From Thiotrichales bacterium (lineage in GTDB: Bacteria > Pseudomonadota > Gammaproteobacteria > UWMA-0217): 13,118 nucleotides of DNA. The stretch covers positions 1-13,118 of the forward strand of contig JANTGD010000058.1 of the NCBI GenBank assembly GCA_024763135.1. Direction: 5' to 3'. Both the position numbers and the translations under genes were made by a program. Below are positions 1 through 6,771 of the stretch, in pieces; positions within the stretch are counted from its first letter, which is position 1, and each line of letters opens with the position of its first letter. The notes under the pieces are model-generated. The model made no database searches. It had not been told where the DNA came from and saw only the letters and a list, made by a program, of their open reading frames with translations.

Positions 1-9
1 CAGAATCGC

Positions 10-113
10 CCGAAGGGTTGTCCTGTCTGCATGCCTGGCGGTGTTGCACTCCTTGGGAAGGGAACAACCATTCCCTGCGAAGTGCGCCTACCCAGGCGTG
101 CAGACAGGACAAC
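10..113 (+). repeat. Long hairpin element, left copy (linker plus stem-loop)
   Basis: The 7-nt linker CCGAAGG (10-16) is followed directly by a 22-bp stem: 17-38 pairs with 92-113, all Watson-Crick except one G-T wobble (T32 with G98). The interior contains a second pairing GCACT/AGTGC (46-50 with 81-85) and an apical hairpin AGGGAA/TTCCCT (59-64 with 71-76) around the loop CAACCA. The same linker and a related interior (GGAACAACCA) recur in the right arm of the composite element at the other end of the window, with an unrelated but equally complementary stem. No T-run follows, so it is not an intrinsic terminator. The pairings are seen directly; calling it one member of an interspersed family is inference from two copies. 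Confidence 0.75.
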
Positions 114-124
114 TGCGCCCGTCA

Positions 125-166
125 TTTTAAGCTGGAGGAGGTACTAGTACCTCGTCCAGCTTAAAA
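125..166. repeat. 42-nt near-perfect palindrome
   Basis: Positions 125-145 are the reverse complement of 146-166 with one exception (G137 opposite G154). The outer part of each arm is TTTTAAGCTGGA and its complement, and the centre is GTACTAGTAC. With essentially no loop it would extrude as a cruciform in DNA, or form a 20-bp hairpin in single strands. It starts 12 nt after the hairpin element. It could be one arm of the same larger structure, whose other half lies left of the window, or a separate element. It lacks the GC-stem plus T-tract layout of a terminator on either strand. Confidence 0.7.
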
Positions 167-585
167 AGACCGCCTCAGCGCTTTTGTGATGCTGCGCATC
201 AAGACGCAGTGCGCAGGCAATGGCAGCGTCCTTGGCAAGCACTGCAACACCGAGGTGCGGCAGCACAGCAGCGCCCGACTGGGTTTTGGCCCCTTTTCCC
301 GGCTAAATTCGTTAAATTGCCCTGTTATTCGCCTCATTTAGTCGAAAAAATAGACTTAAAACCACCCGCTCTCGCAACGGTTCCTATTCTCGGACAGCCT
401 CGTAGGGGAGATCAGTTTACGCAAATGCGCGGCCTGGCCTTGGTTTTGCATGCAAAACAGTGAACGTCAACGTGACGTCACGGGTAGCCAAACATCGCGC
501 GGCGACGCGCCTGACCAAGACGCACTGCCGAGTCACCGCGACGCCCCGTCCGAAAGCCCCCATGGCTCAAGCTAGGTCGAGTATT
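167..585. other. Intergenic region without a supported gene
   Basis: About 420 nt with no convincing coding sequence. Open frames here are short, begin without a ribosome binding site and have unremarkable composition. Visible structure is limited to a small hairpin, GATGC/GCATC with a 3-nt loop at 188-200, and the two palindromes at 443-458 and 471-482, listed separately. An open frame runs in from about 460 into the gene starting at 586, but its first 40 or so codons look like arginine-rich non-coding translation. Confidence 0.6.
443..482. promoter_or_regulatory. Pair of perfect palindromes upstream of the 586-978 gene
   Basis: GTTTTGCATGCAAAAC (443-458) is a perfect 16-bp palindrome and CGTGACGTCACG (471-482) a perfect 12-bp palindrome. 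Their centres are 26 bp apart and they lie 100-140 bp upstream of the first well-supported gene. Dyads like these are typical binding sites for dimeric regulators, and they are too short and too symmetric to be terminators. No clear -35/-10 pair was found beside them, so the regulatory role is inference. Confidence 0.35.
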
Positions 586-978
586 ATGTATACAAGACAC
601 GATGAAGTTCCCAGGCTCGCGTCCCGATCGGGTAAGGTCGATGCGCGCTACTTTAACCATGTGTGCCTGGCATTGAAGCGCATCGACCGGGAAATTCGCC
701 TGCGCATTCCCAAACTCAAGCATCTGGATCTAATATTGCAAAAGGATGCGTGGATCATCGTGGACCGGGCGCTATACGATTATCCGATCGCCGCTTGGTG
801 CGAATTCGATCAGACCACGCGCAACGCATTGCATGAACCGATTCCCTGTTCCATCCGAATTTATCACTATGCCGCCATGATGGTACTCAGACGCACCTTG
901 GAAGCCATGGACGACTTGCTCAATGAGCAACTCAAAAGCAAAGGGGGCTCAGTGGTTAGTCTGGAAAAGCGCAGCTAA
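586..978 (+). CDS. Uncharacterised 130-residue protein
   Basis: I do not recognise this family. From the ATG at 586 the product is 130 residues, rich in charged and aromatic residues, with no signal peptide or membrane segment, so probably cytoplasmic. It reads as a compact helical protein: a basic segment with KRIDREIRLRIPK, then WIIVDRALYDYPIAAWCEF, then an arginine/leucine-rich helix LRRTLEAMDDLLNEQL near the C-terminus. The start was chosen because AGG at 574-576 is 9 nt upstream and because sequence before it is arginine-rich and unstructured. An in-frame ATG at 562 and a GTG at 460 are alternatives. It has the same direction as the SIMPL gene, whose likely start is about 80 nt further on. 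Protein-like composition and an uninterrupted frame support a real gene; its function is unknown. Confidence 0.6.
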   Translation: MYTRHDEVPRLASRSGKVDARYFNHVCLALKRIDREIRLRIPKLKHLDLILQKDAWIIVDRALYDYPIAAWCEFDQTTRNALHEPIPCSIRIYHYAAMMVLRRTLEAMDDLLNEQLKSKGGSVVSLEKRS

Positions 979-1056
979 TCCAAGGCGCTGCCTGCAACGC
1001 CAACAGCACATTCGCGCTATACTGGGCTGCAATGTCAAACCGAAGGATACATGCCG

Positions 1057-1773
1057 ATGCGCCAAGTAAACGCTGCGGGCAGTGTGCTTGCCGGATTTTT
1101 TGTGTTTCTGGGCCTGACGCTGCTTGGCTATCAGCTCGCTTCTGCCATCATTAAATTCAAGTCTTTCGAACGCTATGTCACCGTCAAAGGACTCGCAGAA
1201 CGGGAAGTGCCCGCAAATATCGGCATCTGGCCGCTACAATACAGCGTCGTGGGCAACGATCTGACAGAGGTTTACGCGGCACTGGAAAACGATGCGCAGC
1301 GCATTCGCGAGTTTCTTCTCGAACATGGCTTCGATGCCAGCGAAATTACGCTCGCACCTCCGGCAGTGGTGGACAAACTCGCACAACAATATGGCAATGA
1401 GCAGCTCGAGTTCCGCTATACCGCCAATCAAACGCTCACAGTGTATACCCACAAAGTACAAGCCCTGCGCGAAGCGAAAAATCAGATGGCCGAACTGGGC
1501 AAAACCGGCATCCTGTTTCTCGGCGAAGACTACGGAAATACCACGGAATTTCTGTTCACTGGTCTCAACGATATCAAACCCGCAATGATCGAGGAAGCCA
1601 CGCATCAAGCGCGCGAGGTCGCGCTCAAGTTTGCACGCGATTCCGCTAGCCGTCTGGGCAAGATCCGCAAAGCGCGCCAAGGACAGTTCAGTATCGAGCC
1701 CCGGGATCGCAACAATCCGCACATTAAAAAAGTCCGTGTGGTCTCGACCCTCGAATACTACCTCTCGGATTAG
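1057..1773 (+). CDS. SIMPL (DUF541) domain protein with N-terminal membrane anchor
   Basis: A 238-residue SIMPL-domain protein (DUF541, the YggE/BP26-like family). These are periplasmic or surface proteins of poorly defined role, with oxidative-stress and channel-forming functions reported for some members. A hydrophobic segment at about residues 8-31 (GSVLAGFFVFLGLTLLGYQL) is an uncleaved anchor or signal, placing the rest outside the cytoplasm. The domain begins with VTVKGLAEREVPANIG, the typical first strand, and ends with VRVVSTLEYYLSD. GAAGGA at 1042-1047 is 9 nt from the ATG at 1057 but only 3 nt from the ATG at 1051, so the later start is preferred; the earlier one adds two residues. 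A TATACT at 1018-1023 could be a -10 box, but no good -35 accompanies it. A short hairpin, TAGGCC/GGCCTA (1771-1786), covers the stop codon and has no T-tract. Confidence 0.85.
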   Translation: MRQVNAAGSVLAGFFVFLGLTLLGYQLASAIIKFKSFERYVTVKGLAEREVPANIGIWPLQYSVVGNDLTEVYAALENDAQRIREFLLEHGFDASEITLAPPAVVDKLAQQYGNEQLEFRYTANQTLTVYTHKVQALREAKNQMAELGKTGILFLGEDYGNTTEFLFTGLNDIKPAMIEEATHQAREVALKFARDSASRLGKIRKARQGQFSIEPRDRNNPHIKKVRVVSTLEYYLSD

Positions 1774-1797
1774 GCCGCATGGCCTATACACTTCGCC

Positions 1798-1845
1798 TGA
1801 TTGACCTCAATCAACGCTGGCGCGACGATTGAACGCAGATCAATC
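1798..1845 (+). promoter_or_regulatory. FNR/CRP-like dyad and a second half-similar dyad
   Basis: TGATTGACCTCAATCA (1798-1813) is a perfect palindrome. The overlapping TTGACCTCAATCAA (1801-1814) matches the FNR/ANR consensus TTGAT-N4-ATCAA at 9 of 10 defined positions. A second dyad, GATTGA/TCAATC (1827-1832 with 1840-1845), lies about 30 bp downstream, roughly three helical turns, but its half-sites are one base too far apart for an FNR box. Both lie between the SIMPL gene and the RTX gene starting at 1878, where a promoter is expected. Match and symmetry are seen directly. Control of the RTX gene by an oxygen-responsive or other CRP-family regulator is inference, and no strong -10 was found. 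Confidence 0.35.
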
Positions 1846-1877
1846 GCGTTCTAAGAGAACTGTCAGGGGAGTCGCAC

Positions 1878-3458
1878 ATGCCTTCGATCGCACCGTATTC
1901 CACTACCCAAAACCGCTTACCCATCTATAGCACTCAGGCTCCAGCCACCCAACGCCAGGGTAACTACCGGCCAAATCCGTCGCCGGCTTTCAATAATTTG
2001 ATGCTCTGGCAATATCTGATGTCGCTGTTGCAGGCCCTGCTGCAACAACTCCAGGGTCAACAAGGAGGGCGTCAAGACGGCACCCCAGGAGACGATCAGC
2101 TCAACGGCGGCTGGGGCAACGACCAGCTGTACGGCTGGGATGGTGACGATACCCTCAAAGGCTACGCCGGCGACGATTATCTGGTGGGGGGAGAAGGTAA
2201 TGACCGTCTGGACGGTGGCGCGGGTAATGACGAGCTGATCGGTGGCAATGGTCGCGATCTTCTCAGAGGAGGATCAGGGATCGATACCCTCAATGGTGGA
2301 CCCGGAGAGGATGGCGCAGAGCTACGCGGCAGCTATGCCGATTACGAGATTCTCTATACGCCGGAATGGGTCGATAACCCACCCAATCCGCTGATGGGCC
2401 GACCATCGATATTGCATCCAGAATCTTTCGAATTCATCAACCGCAACGATGGCAGCCGCACTACGGTCTCACAAGTGGAAAACTTTGTGTTCCAAAATGG
2501 TGAATTCCTGACGGTCGACCAACTCCGTGAGCGGGTCAATCCGCAACCCGCCGAGCTGCAGCTTAGCGCGAGCCAGCGGGCGGGGCTATTGCAATTATTC
2601 GGGTTTTCCAGCGGCGCCGATGCCAATGTTACCGTTCTCGACAACAATGCAGACCAAACCCTGAGCACGGGCGACACCGCCATTTTATCGGGCGGCTTTA
2701 CAGGTGCGGAAATCGCACGTAAGCAACTGACCGCCGCCGATATTCAGCAACTCCAGCAGATGAGCAGCCCCGCACAAGCTTTGGCCGAAAACCGCGCCAA
2801 ATGGGCTTCCAGTGGCATCGACAATTACCAATATCGTCTGCAACGCAGCTGCTTTTGTCCTGAGGATGCGAGGCGGCCGGTTGATCTCAGTGTGCAAAAT
2901 GGACAAATCGTGGATGCGCATTATGCCGACACCGGTGAGTCACTTCCTCCAGGCGCACAAGCCAATCGACTCAGCGTCAATGACCTGTTCGATCTGATCG
3001 ACAATGCAATTCAGGGGCAGGCTGACCGGGTGGAGGTGAGTTACGATCCGCAAACCGGCTATCCCCGTGACATCTACATCGATTACTCCGAACAAATGGC
3101 GGATGAGGAAGTGGCTATTACTGCCAGCGGCCTACAGCCACTCTCCTCCAACCCACCGCCCACGCAGATCCGTCCGGCCCGAGACGTAGTCGGCTTTGGC
3201 AATCGCATGCCGGTGATCGTTCCTCCTGGTCAACCACCTATACCACGCGACTATGTGTTGCTTGGGGATGTCAATAGCTATCCTGCACCAGTGCAATCGA
3301 TCACCATCGATGGCCAACGTTCTGCGGTCACAGAGGAAAACGGGCGGTATGTCGCAAGGGGATTGTCCTTTCCCCAAACCGGTGCATTACAAGGCTACTT
3401 AACACTTGCAGATGGCAGCAGAGTTCCCCTGAACATTACCGTGCAATTCGTGTATTGA
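1878..3458 (+). CDS. RTX-repeat calcium-binding protein with EF-hand-like loop and DUF6174-type domain
   Basis: A 526-residue multidomain protein. Residues 1-67 are proline/glutamine-rich with a leucine-rich helix (about 38-60) and no classical signal peptide. Residues 68-148 are nine consecutive RTX nonapeptides of the GGxGxDxLx type (GGEGNDRLD, GGAGNDELI), which bind calcium in a parallel beta-roll. Residues 255-266 (DNNADQTLSTGD) have acidic or polar residues at 1, 3, 5, 7, 9 and 12, as in an EF-hand loop. Residues about 303-415 resemble DUF6174, including W, NYQYRLQRSCFCP (C325, C327), an NG turn, LFDLID and YDPQTGYPRDIYIDY. The last 100 residues look like a beta-sandwich with a proline-rich linker before it. 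RTX proteins are usually exported by type I secretion, but no transporter genes are adjacent. AGGGGAG at 1865-1871, 6 nt before the ATG, fixes the start. Domain calls are from memory of family patterns. Confidence 0.85.
   Translation: MPSIAPYSTTQNRLPIYSTQAPATQRQGNYRPNPSPAFNNLMLWQYLMSLLQALLQQLQGQQGGRQDGTPGDDQLNGGWGNDQLYGWDGDDTLKGYAGDDYLVGGEGNDRLDGGAGNDELIGGNGRDLLRGGSGIDTLNGGPGEDGAELRGSYADYEILYTPEWVDNPPNPLMGRPSILHPESFEFINRNDGSRTTVSQVENFVFQNGEFLTVDQLRERVNPQPAELQLSASQRAGLLQLFGFSSGADANVTVLDNNADQTLSTGDTAILSGGFTGAEIARKQLTAADIQQLQQMSSPAQALAENRAKWASSGIDNYQYRLQRSCFCPEDARRPVDLSVQNGQIVDAHYADTGESLPPGAQANRLSVNDLFDLIDNAIQGQADRVEVSYDPQTGYPRDIYIDYSEQMADEEVAITASGLQPLSSNPPPTQIRPARDVVGFGNRMPVIVPPGQPPIPRDYVLLGDVNSYPAPVQSITIDGQRSAVTEENGRYVARGLSFPQTGALQGYLTLADGSRVPLNITVQFVY
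2079..2321 (+). repeat. 27-bp-period coding repeat (RTX nonapeptide array)
   Basis: Nine tandem 27-bp units encode nine-residue calcium-binding repeats, residues 68-148 of the RTX protein. The protein pattern is strict (glycine-rich half, then D-x-L) while the DNA units have diverged, so the array is old and held by selection on the protein rather than recently expanded. The last unit (GGPGEDGAE) is degenerate and marks the boundary to the non-repeat part. Confidence 0.85.
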
Positions 3459-3739
3459 TCCTGGTTTTGAGCTTGATGGCGTCGCCTCCCCCTATGACTG
3501 GCTCCATGTCATGTATAAGAGCCTCGCTGCCTGTCCACATGGCTCAATTTTCGGACTGTGACCAAGAGCGAAAATTTTCCGTCGCCACGGCAGGTTTACC
3601 TGTAAGTTTGATCACCACACTCTGCCAGACCCCGTCCTTGTCGATACCGTCGTGACATTCGCAGTGCCAACGGGCCGCCGAGCCCATGTGCATTGCGCTC
3701 ATGAAACCGTCAGACGTAACCGACCAAGGATCATTCACA
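3459..3739. other. Intergenic region before the chemoreceptor gene
   Basis: A 281-nt gap without a supported gene. It contains a 7-bp inverted repeat, ATTTTCG/CGAAAAT, with a 15-nt spacer in the stretch 3546-3576, and no convincing terminator for the RTX gene. A minus-strand frame of 52 codons (3702 down to 3544) has a somewhat protein-like sequence with a WHCECHDG motif but no ribosome binding site. No flagellar sigma-28 promoter of correct spacing was found before the chemoreceptor gene. AAGGA at 3726-3730 serves as its ribosome binding site. Confidence 0.5.
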
Positions 3740-6718
3740 ATGAACGGACGCACGCAGACCCCGGCTGTCGATACCACACAAGTATTCGCCCTGCAAACCG
3801 ATGCACAGGGCCACATCACGCAAGCCAATAATGCACTCCTGCATCGGCTTGGGTTTCGCGCTCAAGAACTCATCGGCAAGAATCTCAGCCAACTGCAGCA
3901 TTCCGACCTGCCCCCTGCCATCATGGCCGAAATCTGGCAGCGGCTTCAAGCCGCGCGACCCTGGCTGGGATTGCTGAAGATCAAAACAGCCACTGGGCAG
4001 GCGGTCTGGTTCAATACGACAGTCGCCGCCAGCCAAAGCGGAGCAGGTAATGGTCAGTATCAGTGGATTTTTCGCAACGCAAAAAGCACAGACATCAAAC
4101 AAGCCGAAGCAGCCTACCGCAAACTGCGCAGTGGCAAAGGTACGCATCAAGGCGTTTTTGCACGCCTCTCAGCAACCCTCAACGATCTGCCCATTGGTAA
4201 GCGCATCACCTTCGGTTTTAGTCTGCTGACCATGCTGGTGGCAGGCGGCCTGACACTCGAGGCTCTGATCAATACCCGGAGTTTAATCGACTCTGAAGAA
4301 CACGCCTGGCTGAACAAATACGCGCAAACCGTCAATACCTCCATCCAAAACAATGCGGCTAAAGCGACCGCGCTGGCCGCCGCGGTCAGTGCCTATCCTG
4401 AAGTCCGGGCCGCATTCATCAAGCGTGATCGTCAAGCCCTCCTGGCCGAAACCCAACAGACATTTGCAGTCTTGAAAAAGGACTACGGGGTGCGTCAGAT
4501 GCAGTTTCACACGCCCGATGCGCACTCTTTTCTACGCCTGCACAAACCAAGCAAATATGGGGACGACCTCTCAGCATTCCGCGCCACGGTAGTAAAAGCC
4601 AATCAAACGCTGCGTCCGGTCAGTGGCTTGGAAAAGGGCAAGGCCGGATTCGGGATCCGCGGCGTCGTGCCTATGCTCGCGGGCCAACAGGGCATTGGCA
4701 CTGTTGAAGTCGGCATGGGGTTAGATCAAGGCTTTCTCGAAGGGTTTAAGCGTAAACATCACGTGGAAGTTGGCGTGTATGTCCCGAATCAAAACCAGAT
4801 ACAGACGATTGGCTCTACCTTCGGCCAGCCCTTGTCCATACAACCCGCTCAAATACAGCAGGTTTTGTCAGGCACTCCGACACTCTCCGAAGCGACTTTT
4901 GGAGATCATGCTATGAGCCTGTTATACAGTCCTTTGAAGGACTTTTCTGGCAAAACAGTGGGGATGCTCGTTTTAGGGCGGGATCACAGCGATTATCAGG
5001 CAATGATGGCTGAAAAACGTAATCTGCTGTTACTCGTGGGTTTTGGCGCAATCCTGTTGAGTATCGGCGTGTCAATCTGGATCTCCCGCAGTATTGCGCA
5101 TCCGATTGGTGAAGCGGTACAAATTTCGAAGAATATTGCTGCCGGCCAGTACGACAATCCCATCGATATCCGACGTAACGATGAAACCGGGGCATTGCTC
5201 GAAACCATGGGTACGATGCAGGCCCTCCTCGCTTACAAGCTGTTCGAAGAACACGAAACCAGTGAGGCCAATCGCAAGGTCAAAATCGCTTTGGATTACA
5301 TTTCGACCAATGTGACGGTATCCAATACAGAGGGACACTTGATCTTCATGAATAAGGCTTGTCAGACACTGTTCAACGCGCTGGGCCAACAGCAATCCCG
5401 GGGCCAAGCCTTTCGTGCCGAAGAGTTGATTGGTAAGTCATTGGCAAAAGATTTCTTCAATGATCCCAAACTGCGTGAGATTTTCAGTAACCGGCTCTCT
5501 GTCGCTCAGGAAGCGACATTCTCCAGTTGGGGGCATACATTCAAACTGTTTATTCATCCGGTCATCGATGCACAAGGAGAATACCAGGGACGCGTCACCC
5601 AATGGACCGATATCACCGTGGAACTCACTGCAGAACAGGAAATCGAGCACATTGTCTCTGCCGCAAACCAAGGTGATTTGAGCCAGCGCGTGAGCCTGGA
5701 ACATAAAGAAGGCTTCTTCAAACTCCTGGCGGTAAACCTCAACGCCCTATTGGATGGCATCGAGAATGTGATTTCAGACATCGATTCCACCATGCAACGC
5801 CTGGCGGTAGGTGACTTGACCAGCCCCATCGATAAGCGCTATGCCGGCACATTTGAATCCGTCAAAAGCAGCGTCAACACGACCATCCGCACTTTGCAAA
5901 GCATGATAGGCGAACTCCGCAATGCAACAACAGACGTGAACAACTCGGCACTGCAAATCTCGCATAGCAATGAACAGCTTTCCGAGCGTACCGAGAAACA
6001 GGGCGCAAGCCTGGAAAACACGGCGGCCAGCCTCGAAGAAATTACCGGTACCGTCAGCCAAAATGCAGAAAACGCCCATTTGGCAACCGACTTGGCGGTA
6101 CAGGCACAAAAGGTTTCCAAACAAGGGGTCGAAGTGGTGCATCAAGCCATTGATGCCATGGGGTCGATCAACGCCTCCAGTAGCAAAATCGAGGAGATTA
6201 TCAGCGTGATCGACGAGATCGCCTTCCAGACCAATCTGCTCGCACTCAACGCCGCTGTGGAAGCCGCACGCGCCGGAGAGATGGGACGGGGCTTCGCTGT
6301 GGTTGCCAATGAGGTACGCGCATTAGCCGGACGCAGCTCGGACGCGGCTAAGGAAATCAAGGTACTGATCACCGATAGCGTCGAAAAAGTGCACAATGGT
6401 TCTGAGTTAGTGAACAAGACCGGTACAGCACTGGACGAGATCACAGGCAGTATCGAGAAGGTCAACAGCATCATGGCTGAAATCGCCTCAGCCAACCAGG
6501 AACAGTCCATTGGTATCAGCCAAATCAACCATTCTGTCACCCAACTCGATGAAGCGACTCAGCAAAATACCGCGCTGGCCCAGCAAACTGCTACGGTTGC
6601 CGAGTCACTCAAGCAGCAGGCGCAGGCTATGGAGCAAGGAATCAGCCGCTTTCAACTCCCTGCTCCGGGTCAGTCCGCGGACGGGTCGGCGGCAGATCAG
6701 TTCCTGCGGGCGGTGTAG
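3740..6718 (+). CDS. Methyl-accepting chemotaxis protein, PAS-TM-Cache-TM-HAMP-PAS-HAMP-MCP
   Basis: A 992-residue chemoreceptor that would signal through CheW/CheA to the flagellar motor or another Che output. In order: an N-terminal cytoplasmic PAS domain (about 12-118, with DAQGHITQANNALLHRLG); TM1 (about 157-177); a periplasmic double-Cache-type sensor (about 180-427, with LRLHKPSKYGDDLS near 265 and GFGIRGVVPM near 302); TM2 (about 428-448); HAMP (about 449-502); a second PAS (about 511-620); a HAMP-like segment (about 634-700); and the MCP signalling domain (about 714-967) with the conserved tip EIAFQTNLLALNAAVEAARA near 827-846. The C-terminus lacks an NWETF-type CheR tether. The ATG at 3740 has AAGGA 9 nt upstream. 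In-frame ATGs at 3686 and 3701 have no such site. It is transcribed toward parE with a 53-nt gap; no che genes are nearby. The ligand cannot be read from sequence. Confidence 0.93.
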   Translation: MNGRTQTPAVDTTQVFALQTDAQGHITQANNALLHRLGFRAQELIGKNLSQLQHSDLPPAIMAEIWQRLQAARPWLGLLKIKTATGQAVWFNTTVAASQSGAGNGQYQWIFRNAKSTDIKQAEAAYRKLRSGKGTHQGVFARLSATLNDLPIGKRITFGFSLLTMLVAGGLTLEALINTRSLIDSEEHAWLNKYAQTVNTSIQNNAAKATALAAAVSAYPEVRAAFIKRDRQALLAETQQTFAVLKKDYGVRQMQFHTPDAHSFLRLHKPSKYGDDLSAFRATVVKANQTLRPVSGLEKGKAGFGIRGVVPMLAGQQGIGTVEVGMGLDQGFLEGFKRKHHVEVGVYVPNQNQIQTIGSTFGQPLSIQPAQIQQVLSGTPTLSEATFGDHAMSLLYSPLKDFSGKTVGMLVLGRDHSDYQAMMAEKRNLLLLVGFGAILLSIGVSIWISRSIAHPIGEAVQISKNIAAGQYDNPIDIRRNDETGALLETMGTMQALLAYKLFEEHETSEANRKVKIALDYISTNVTVSNTEGHLIFMNKACQTLFNALGQQQSRGQAFRAEELIGKSLAKDFFNDPKLREIFSNRLSVAQEATFSSWGHTFKLFIHPVIDAQGEYQGRVTQWTDITVELTAEQEIEHIVSAANQGDLSQRVSLEHKEGFFKLLAVNLNALLDGIENVISDIDSTMQRLAVGDLTSPIDKRYAGTFESVKSSVNTTIRTLQSMIGELRNATTDVNNSALQISHSNEQLSERTEKQGASLENTAASLEEITGTVSQNAENAHLATDLAVQAQKVSKQGVEVVHQAIDAMGSINASSSKIEEIISVIDEIAFQTNLLALNAAVEAARAGEMGRGFAVVANEVRALAGRSSDAAKEIKVLITDSVEKVHNGSELVNKTGTALDEITGSIEKVNSIMAEIASANQEQSIGISQINHSVTQLDEATQQNTALAQQTATVAESLKQQAQAMEQGISRFQLPAPGQSADGSAADQFLRAV

Positions 6719-6771
6719 CCAATCTCACAATGCCACAACGGACCCACTGAGAGGTTTTTTCCAGAAAACTG

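Noticed and set aside
17..113. Left hairpin as an integron attC site
   Set aside because: The ends read GTTGTCC and GGACAAC, not GTTRRRY and RYYYAAC, the other copy begins with GCGCAAA, and no integrase or cassettes are present.
209..463. 84-codon plus-strand frame in the left intergenic region
   Set aside because: No ribosome binding site, arginine/glutamine/proline-rich translation typical of GC-rich non-coding DNA, and it overlaps the palindrome at 443-458.
1771..1786. TAGGCC/GGCCTA hairpin as the terminator of the SIMPL gene
   Set aside because: Perfect 6-bp stem, but it begins at the stop codon itself and no T-tract follows.
1234..1791. 185-codon minus-strand frame opposite the SIMPL gene
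   Set aside because: It is a shadow of the SIMPL reading frame. The plus-strand product has clear family motifs, a membrane anchor and a ribosome binding site.
3603..3646. Sigma-28 (flagellar) promoter for the chemoreceptor, TAAGTTT and GTCGATA
   Set aside because: The two half-matches are about 30 nt apart, roughly twice the required spacing.
6745..6765. T6 run after the chemoreceptor stop as an intrinsic terminator
   Set aside because: Only a 2-bp GC stem can be drawn in front of it. The GTTTT/AAAAC pairing around the run is AT-only and too weak to call.
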